Of a stretch of 64,000 nt of DNA, positions 59,143 through 64,000 are shown one piece after another; position 1 is the stretch's first letter; each line of letters begins with the position of its first letter. A program made the translations under genes and the position numbers. Source of the DNA: Hymenobacter sp. YIM 151500-1 (GTDB taxonomy: Bacteria; Bacteroidota; Bacteroidia; Cytophagales; Hymenobacteraceae); contig NZ_CP110139.1 in NCBI RefSeq assembly GCF_025979885.1, forward strand, positions 124,001 to 188,000, in the 5' to 3' direction. Below the pieces are notes generated by a model. That model was given only the letters and a program-made list of their open reading frames with translations, was not told where the DNA came from and did no database searches.

Positions 59143-59781
59143 TTATTTAAGCTGAAGCGTGAGGGCTACGCCCGCCTGGGGCCGGACGCTGCCCCCCGCT
59201 GGCGGCAGCAAGGTAGGGTCAATCCGCAGGCTCAAATCTTCACTGACATCAAAGTCGCGCAGGTGGGCGTCCACTAAGGCATCCAGAATAGTGAGCGTGT
59301 ACGCCAGGGCCGTGTAAGCAATAAAGGTGTCACGCTTACGGCGGTAGAAAACAATGCCGTTCTGCACATTTTGCACGCTGGTCTCCTGACTGGACCGTGG
59401 GCCAGGGTCGGGCTGGCCATTTTCGCGGGCCTGCTTGCCGCGTACGTATTCTTTGTAGCGAATCTGGTAGAAATACAAGCCGTAGCCGGTGCCGCCCAGC
59501 GCCCCATACACCAGCGGCAGCTTCCAGTACCGGCGGTTGTAGAGCTGGCCGGCGCCGGGCACCGCTGCCGCCAGGATAGCCGCTTTCTGGGGCCGCGTCA
59601 CCCGGAAGCCCAGCAGCCGCTCGGTGCGTCGCAGCGAGTCGGTGCGGGCGTCCTGGGCCGGTGCTACCCGCGCCGAGTCGGGCCCGGTTGTCACAATTTG
59701 GGCGTGGGCGAAGCGGGCCAGCGGCAGCACCGCCAGCAGCACCGAGAGTAGTGCTACGTAGAATACTCCGCTCGTCTTCAT
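59143..59781 (-). CDS. DUF5683 secreted protein
   Basis: The 212-residue product has a signal peptide (about residues 1-27, ending FAHAQ). The region AAILAAAVPGAGQLYNRRYWKLPLVYGALGGTGYGLYFY is the DUF5683 signature, with one or two hydrophobic stretches (about 70-100), then KRDTFIAYTALAYTLTILDALVDAHL. Location is likely the envelope. It starts 15 bp after parB and precedes dapB in an order conserved in Bacteroidota; function unknown. Confidence 0.88.
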   Translation of the reverse strand: MKTSGVFYVALLSVLLAVLPLARFAHAQIVTTGPDSARVAPAQDARTDSLRRTERLLGFRVTRPQKAAILAAAVPGAGQLYNRRYWKLPLVYGALGGTGYGLYFYQIRYKEYVRGKQARENGQPDPGPRSSQETSVQNVQNGIVFYRRKRDTFIAYTALAYTLTILDALVDAHLRDFDVSEDLSLRIDPTLLPPAGGSVRPQAGVALTLQLK

Positions 59782-59796
59782 GGGGTAGTTTATGTT

Positions 59797-60756
59797 TTAC
59801 GCAGGATGCAGAATGTGCAAAATGCGTTGCATATCCTCCACCGAGTCGAAGGCAATCTTGATTTCGCCGCGGCCCTGGGGGCCGGGCTTTACCAGCACAC
59901 GGGAGCCAAACCGCTCGGACAGGTGGCGCTCGGTGCGGCGCAGCTCGGCGGTGGGCACCAGCGAGGCGGCGGGCTCAGCGGCTTTCTTGGCGTCGTCGGG
60001 GGCGGGACTGGCGGGGCCGCTGCGCACCAGCTGCTCCACGCGGCGCACCGAGAGGTCCTCGGCTACGATGCGGTGGAACAAGCCCAGCTGCTGCTCGGTG
60101 CTCTCGATGTTGATGAGGGCGCGGGCGTGGCCCATGCTGATAACGTTGTCGCGCAGGCCAATCTGGATATCCGGGGGCAGCTTGAGCAGGCGCAGGTAGT
60201 TGGTCACGGTCGAGCGGTTCTTGCCCACCCGGTCGCCCAGCTCTTCCTGCTTCAGGCTGCACTCACTCACCAAGCGCTGGTAACTCAGGGCTATTTCGAT
60301 GGCGTTGAGATTTTCGCGCTGGATGTTCTCAATCAGGGCCATTTCCAGCATCTGCTGGTCGTCGGCCTTGCGGATATAGGCCGGAATGGCGTCGAGGCCG
60401 GCCAGCTTGGAGGCTTGCAGGCGCCGCTCCCCGCTGATGAGCTGGTAGGCGTTGGTGCCGGTTTGGCGCACCGTTACGGGCTGGATGATGCCCTGAATCT
60501 TGATGCTCTCGGCCAGCTCCTGCAAAGCCTGCTGGTCGAAATGGGTGCGGGGCTGGTAGGGGTTAGCCTCAATCTGCCCTACCGGAATCAGCCCCACGGA
60601 GTTTACGGGGTGAGGCACCAGCCCCAGCCGCTCGCTCTTCTTCTCGTAGCTGCCTTCAATCAGGGCATTCAGGCCCCGGCCGAGGCCGCCGATTTTGCGC
60701 TTTGCCGCCGCGGGAGCCGCTGCCGGAGTATTCTTTTCTTCGTTTTTCTCGGACAT
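59797..60756 (-). CDS. parB: Chromosome partitioning protein ParB
   Basis: ParB binds parS sites near the origin and, with CTP, loads onto DNA. The 319-residue protein has a low-complexity N-terminus, the GGLGRGLNALIEG motif, the CTPase/ParB-N domain with ISGERRLQASKLAG and the ENIQRENLNAIEIALSYQRL stretch, a helix-turn-helix (QEELGDRVGKNRSTVTNYLRL) and a C-terminal dimerisation region. parA lies upstream on the same strand, but a terminator and a long inverted repeat lie between them, and parB has its own -7 box. Confidence 0.96.
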   Translation of the reverse strand: MSEKNEEKNTPAAAPAAAKRKIGGLGRGLNALIEGSYEKKSERLGLVPHPVNSVGLIPVGQIEANPYQPRTHFDQQALQELAESIKIQGIIQPVTVRQTGTNAYQLISGERRLQASKLAGLDAIPAYIRKADDQQMLEMALIENIQRENLNAIEIALSYQRLVSECSLKQEELGDRVGKNRSTVTNYLRLLKLPPDIQIGLRDNVISMGHARALINIESTEQQLGLFHRIVAEDLSVRRVEQLVRSGPASPAPDDAKKAAEPAASLVPTAELRRTERHLSERFGSRVLVKPGPQGRGEIKIAFDSVEDMQRILHILHPA

Positions 60757-60802
60757 ACCTGCAATCAGCCCTCGCCCAATAGCACGTGGCGAAAGCGGGA
60801 GT

Positions 60803-60810
60803 CAAAAATA
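60803..60810 (-). promoter_or_regulatory. -7 element of parB
   Basis: Minus-strand TATTTTTG fits TAnnTTTG, 47 bases before the parB ATG. It supports transcription of parB independent of parA. Confidence 0.5.
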
Positions 60811-60840
60811 CACAAACGCCGGGGATGGGCCGGAAATTTT

Positions 60841-61224
60841 ATGTGGCACAAGCTTCAGCTTGTGGCCAGTGAGTGGAAGGCCAGAAAACCAGCAGCTTGT
60901 CCAGGGCTATTCCTCAACTGATAAGCTACGAAGACGAGAGCTAATGTTAGAACTAGAGGGTATTTTCCTCCTTTAAAAGGAGGAGCTAGGGGTGGTAGAC
61001 TGTTGACCCCACCCCCAACCCCCTCTCCAGAAGGAGAGGGGGCTCTAGTTCTATGCTGTAGCTCTAATTGCTGTTCTGTCGATTGTCGACCACCCCTAAC
61101 CCTCCTTTCCAAGGAGGGGAACTAGCTTGTAGTTTTAACCTTAGTTCTAATCCAAAGCCTGGGTTATTTCTGGAAACGCGCTGCTGGCCCATTGCCGGAA
61201 GCTACAAGCTGAAGCTTATGCTAC
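60841..61224. repeat. Large imperfect inverted repeat between parA and parB
   Basis: The outer arms share TGTrGCAyAAGCTTCAGCTTGT in inverse orientation (from 60842 and ending at 61224). Inside, GAACTAGAG, TCCTCCTTTAAAAGGAGGA and the AGGGGTGGT boxes have counterparts on the right (CTAGTTC, CCTCCTTTCCAAGGAGG, ACCACCCCT). The centre holds a CCCCCTCTCC/GGAGAGGGGG hairpin, similar to the outer box of the element at 4826-5259. Pairing is interrupted by indels. Confidence 0.75.
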
Positions 61225-61226
61225 AA

Positions 61227-61257
61227 AAAACGGCCGGCGAAACTCGCCGGCCGTTCT
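61227..61257 (-). terminator. Terminator after parA
   Basis: Minus-strand AACGGCCGGCGA/CGCCGGCCGTT stem and a run of six T, starting 5 bases after the parA stop codon. Confidence 0.9.
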
Positions 61258-61261
61258 GGTG

Positions 61262-62071
61262 CTAGGCTGCGGTGTCTTCGGCGGCTTCCGGCTCGCCGGC
61301 CGCCTCCACGTTCTTTTCCACGATTTCGCGGGCCAAGTTGAGGTAGCTGATGGAGCCTTTGCTTTCAGCATCGTGCAGAATGACGGGGATGCCGAAGCTG
61401 GGCGACTCCGACAGCTTCACGTTGCGCGGGATGATGGTGTCGAAGACCAATTGCTGGAAGTGGAGCTTCACTTCTTCGACCACCTGGTTGCTCAGGCGCA
61501 GGCGCACGTCGTACATAGTGAGCAGGATGCCCTCAATTTCCAGCTCCTCATTCAGGCGGCTCTGGATGATTTTGATGGTGTTCAGCAGCTTGCCCAAGCC
61601 TTCGAGGGCGAAGTACTCGCATTGCACGGGGATGATAACCGAGTTGGCGGCCGTCAGCGCATTAACCGTAATCAGACCCAAGGAAGGAGAGCAGTCGATG
61701 ATGATAAAGTCGTACTGCTCGGCCAGGGGGCGCAGGGCCTCCTTCATCTTTTCCTCCCGATTGGGTAGGTTGATCATTTCCACCTCGGCACCCACCAGGT
61801 CGATGTGGGAGGGCATCAGGTCGAGGTGGGGAAGCAGGGTGGTTTGCAGGATGATGTCCTGGGCGTTGATGCCGTCCACCATGCACTCGTAGATGCTGTT
61901 CTGAATGTCTTTGGGGTCGAAGCCTACGCCGGAGGTGGCGTTGGCCTGGGGGTCGGCATCCACGAGCAGGGTCCGATACTCCAGCGCCGCCAGCGAGGCG
62001 GCGAGGTTAATCGAGGAGGTGGTTTTGCCGACCCCGCCCTTTTGGTTGGCTACCGCAATGATTTTGCCCAT
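61262..62071 (-). CDS. parA: Chromosome partitioning ATPase ParA
   Basis: ParA is a Walker-type ATPase that positions ParB-parS complexes. The 269 residues include the deviant Walker A KGGVGKTT (11-18), [14 protein letters not shown] (about 39-52) and the [16 protein letters not shown] segment (about 125-140), with [16 protein letters not shown] following. This is the short, HTH-free chromosomal (Soj) form. A strong terminator and a long inverted repeat separate it from parB, so the two are not a simple operon. Confidence 0.97.
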   Translation of the reverse strand: MGKIIAVANQKGGVGKTTSSINLAASLAALEYRTLLVDADPQANATSGVGFDPKDIQNSIYECMVDGINAQDIILQTTLLPHLDLMPSHIDLVGAEVEMINLPNREEKMKEALRPLAEQYDFIIIDCSPSLGLITVNALTAANSVIIPVQCEYFALEGLGKLLNTIKIIQSRLNEELEIEGILLTMYDVRLRLSNQVVEEVKLHFQQLVFDTIIPRNVKLSESPSFGIPVILHDAESKGSISYLNLAREIVEKNVEAAGEPEAAEDTAA

Positions 62072-62153
62072 ATCGGGGGTGGTTGAGTGCTCGGGTCTAG
62101 CAGTGGCAACCTACAAAAATGCAGGAAAAGTCCACTGCCTGCCGCTAAGTGGC

Positions 62154-62834
62154 TTACAAAGTAACGGATTCGCCGATTTTCAGCAGCACCAGCTCTTTGC
62201 CAGCCTGCTGGGCTTTGGCCGTGGCCTCGGCGTGGTTGATGCTGATGGGCGGGAAGGAGTCGAAGTGCATGCCGATGATGCGGGAAGCGCCGGTCCAGTC
62301 GGCGGCCACCAGGGCATCGTCCACATCCATGGTAAAATGCCCGCCGATGGGCAGTAGGGCCACATCCAGCTTGTGCCGCTCCCCGATGATTTTCATGTCG
62401 TAGGTCAGGGCCGTGTCGCCGGCGAAGTACAGGGTCTTACCCTCGGCTTCGATGATAAAGCCGGCCGCTACCCCACCATACGAGCCATCGGGCAAGGAGC
62501 TGGAATGAGCGGCGGCCACCATCTTCACCGAGCCGAAGGGCAGCCGCACGGTGCCGCCCAGGTTGATGCCGTAGGTGGCGTTCAAGCCTTTCTGCTCAAA
62601 CCACCCCACCACTTCCGCCACGCCCACCAGCTGGGCGCCGGTGCGCCGGCCGATTTCCTCTACGTCGGCCACATGGTCGCCGTGGCCGTGGCTGAGCAGG
62701 ATGAAGTCGGCGGGAATGGCCTCCACGTCAACTTCCTGAGCCAACGGGTTGGGCCGGATGAAGGGGTCGAAGAGGACAGCGCTGCCGCCCGCCCGGAGCA
62801 GGAAGCAGGAGTGGCCGTAGTAGGTCAGCTGCAT
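62154..62834 (-). CDS. UPF0173-type metal-dependent hydrolase
   Basis: A beta-lactamase-fold enzyme of 226 residues starting at 62834 (MQLTYYGHSCFLLRAGG); the longer frame has no family similarity. The metal-binding motif HGHGDH (49-54) and further ligands (AAHSSSL His, GDTALTYDM Asp, HFTMD His) are visible. The UPF0173 family lacks an established substrate. It lies upstream of parA on the same strand with an 82-bp gap and diverges from the peptide-binding lipoprotein gene. Confidence 0.93.
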   Translation of the reverse strand: MQLTYYGHSCFLLRAGGSAVLFDPFIRPNPLAQEVDVEAIPADFILLSHGHGDHVADVEEIGRRTGAQLVGVAEVVGWFEQKGLNATYGINLGGTVRLPFGSVKMVAAAHSSSLPDGSYGGVAAGFIIEAEGKTLYFAGDTALTYDMKIIGERHKLDVALLPIGGHFTMDVDDALVAADWTGASRIIGMHFDSFPPISINHAEATAKAQQAGKELVLLKIGESVTL

Positions 62835-62884
62835 ACAGAAAGGATAGGTGGACGGCGCAAGGGCCGCAAACCCCGGATGTGGGA

Positions 62885-62892
62885 TACCTTTG
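62885..62892 (+). promoter_or_regulatory. -7 element of the peptide-binding lipoprotein gene
   Basis: TACCTTTG fits TAnnTTTG, 27 bases before the ATG at 62919. Confidence 0.55.
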
Positions 62893-62918
62893 CAAATATA
62901 CACTGTTTCGCCGTTCCC

Positions 62919-64000
62919 ATGCTCCCGTTTTTGCGCTGTGCCGCCGGTTTTGGCTTGCTCTCGACCAGCCTGCTACCCGCCTGCTCGGGCCCCGCGCCGG
63001 CCACCGATGCGCGCCGCGTCTTCCGTTACAACCAGCCGGAAAGCCTCACTTCCCTCGACCCGGCTTTTGCCCGCAACCAGGCCAATACCTGGGCCGTGAC
63101 CCAGCTCTACAACGGCCTGGTGGAGCTGGACGATAGCCTCAAGCCCGGCCCCAGCCTGGCCCGCCGCTACGACATCAGCCCCGATGGCCGCCGCTACACC
63201 TTCACCCTGCGCCCCAACGTGTTTTTTCACGACTCGGAGGTGTTTGCGGGGGGCAAGGGCCGGCGCGTCACGGCCCAGGACTTCGTGTATTCGTTTCGGC
63301 GCCTGCTGGACGGGGCCACGGCCAGCCCCGGCGGCTGGATTTTTCGGGGCAAGGTGCTGGAAAAAGCCGATGGGGAGCCCTCGGACACCTGCTTCGTGGC
63401 CGTGAATGATTCCACCCTGCGCATTCATTTGCAGGAGCCGTTTATTCCGTTTCTGGGCATCCTGACCATGCCCTACGCCTACGTGGTGCCGCGCGAGGCC
63501 GTGCAGCGGTACGGTAAAGACTTCCGGGAGCATCCGGTGGGCACGGGGCCGTTTCAGTTCAAGGAGTGGGACGAGGGCAACGCCATCATCTACCACCGCA
63601 ACCCCGGCTACTGGAAGAAGGATGCCCAGGGCCAACGCCTGCCCTACCTCGATGCCGTGCAGATCAGCTTTATCCAGGACCGCAAAACCGAGTTCCTGAC
63701 GTTTATGCAGGGCAAGCTGGACTTTCTGAGCGGCATCCGGGCCGGCTCCCGCGACCTGCTGATGTATCCGGACGGCCGGGTGCGGGACGACTTCCAGGGC
63801 AAGTTCCGCCTCCAGAAAGTACCTTACCTGAACACCGAGTACCTAGGCATGCAGCAGGACCTACGGAACTTACGCGGCGACAACCTGGCCACCGGCCAGG
63901 CCTTGCAAGACAAGCGGGTGCGTCAGGCCCTGAACTACGCCCTCAACAAACCCGAGCTGCTGGCCTATTTTCTCAATAACGTGGGCAAACCGGGCCATTC
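62919..64000 (+). CDS. Peptide ABC transporter substrate-binding lipoprotein (cut by window edge)
   Basis: The readable 360 residues are the N-terminal two thirds or more of an OppA/DppA-like (SBP_bac_5) protein. A lipoprotein signal ends in LLPAC (Cys22). The family core follows: VFRYNQPESLTSLDPAFARN, TWAVTQLYNGLVELDDSLKPGPSLARRY, DGRRYTFTLRPNVFFHD and VTAQDFVYSFRRLLDG, then GTGPFQFKEWDEGNAI and RQALNYALNKPEL. It should bind oligopeptides or similar solutes outside the inner membrane and pass them to an ABC permease, not seen in the window. The C-terminus lies beyond 64000. Confidence 0.94.
   Translation, partial: MLPFLRCAAGFGLLSTSLLPACSGPAPATDARRVFRYNQPESLTSLDPAFARNQANTWAVTQLYNGLVELDDSLKPGPSLARRYDISPDGRRYTFTLRPNVFFHDSEVFAGGKGRRVTAQDFVYSFRRLLDGATASPGGWIFRGKVLEKADGEPSDTCFVAVNDSTLRIHLQEPFIPFLGILTMPYAYVVPREAVQRYGKDFREHPVGTGPFQFKEWDEGNAIIYHRNPGYWKKDAQGQRLPYLDAVQISFIQDRKTEFLTFMQGKLDFLSGIRAGSRDLLMYPDGRVRDDFQGKFRLQKVPYLNTEYLGMQQDLRNLRGDNLATGQALQDKRVRQALNYALNKPELLAYFLNNVGKPGH

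Noticed and set aside
59797-62071. parS sites near parAB
   Set aside because: No copy of TGTTTCACGTGAAACA or a close variant was seen by eye in or around the genes; one TTTCACGTGG at about 41568 is only a partial match.
1-64000. CRISPR arrays, insertion sequences, integrases and prophage genes
   Set aside because: No regularly spaced repeat with unique spacers, no Cas gene and no transposase or phage gene was seen. The tandem repeats found lack spacers.

Overview
The window is one stretch of a high-GC Bacteroidota chromosome, most likely a Hymenobacter-like member of the Cytophagales. Four things point there: three secreted proteins that look like type IX secretion system (T9SS) cargo, promoters of the TAnnTTTG type, family markers found mainly in this phylum (DUF3098, DUF4350, DUF5683, GNAT-nitrilase fusion, linoleoyl-CoA-type desaturase), and the gene orders ftsX-DUF3098-uppP-truB-ribF and parA-parB-DUF5683-dapB-lepB. 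Genus assignment is inference. I saw no rRNA, CRISPR array, prophage or insertion sequence.

Layout. 1-1.9 kb: pyrC (cut by the window edge) and pyrB, the latter behind a structured leader with an intrinsic terminator that looks like an attenuator. 2.6-4.7 kb: a secreted GH20 hexosaminidase. 5.3-13.1 kb: a membrane/AAA+ cluster (RDD, SpoIIM-like, multi-TM protein, DUF4129, DUF4350, MoxR, DUF58). 13.4-18.3 kb: a T9SS DUF4394 protein, a TonB-C protein and a GNAT-nitrilase fusion. 18.6-24.5 kb: a TPR histidine kinase with a sigma-54 response regulator and secreted or unknown proteins. 24.7-27.8 kb: a CoA transferase pair and a T9SS protein. 27.8-32.1 kb: ftsX-DUF3098-uppP-truB-ribF (division, envelope lipid recycling, tRNA and flavin). 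32.3-36.9 kb: TamB. 37.2-42.5 kb: tsaD, a hotdog protein, smpB, a C40 peptidase, an HNH protein, a lipoprotein and a hydrolase. 42.6-45.9 kb: a DUF3298 lipoprotein, a fatty-acid desaturase and a PIN toxin-antitoxin pair. 46-51.4 kb: rpsA with a long C-terminal tail, tRNA-Cys and cyanophycin synthetase. 51.6-56.8 kb: a coiled-coil protein, a TPMT-like methyltransferase, kdsA, a probable small RNA, a SAM methyltransferase, apaG and ung. 56.9-62.1 kb: lepB, dapB, DUF5683, parB and parA. 62.2-64 kb: a metal-dependent hydrolase and a truncated peptide-binding lipoprotein.

Most of the window is housekeeping. The unusual signal is between the genes. At least ten intergenic spaces hold long inverted repeats (about 100-430 bp overall, arms 16-200 bp, up to 43 bp perfectly paired). 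Their outer edge repeatedly lies on or within a few bases of a stop codon, very often TAG. Their arms are built from short quasi-repeats, and the arm leaving the stop codon is usually poor in C. They fall into several unrelated sequence families but share this architecture, and they occur even inside operons (scoA/scoB, moxR/DUF58, uppP/DUF3098). I regard this as the best candidate for an undescribed system. Other leads are the pyrB attenuator, an orphan structured RNA at about 54.2-54.5 kb and a symmetric divergent promoter at about 52.57 kb.
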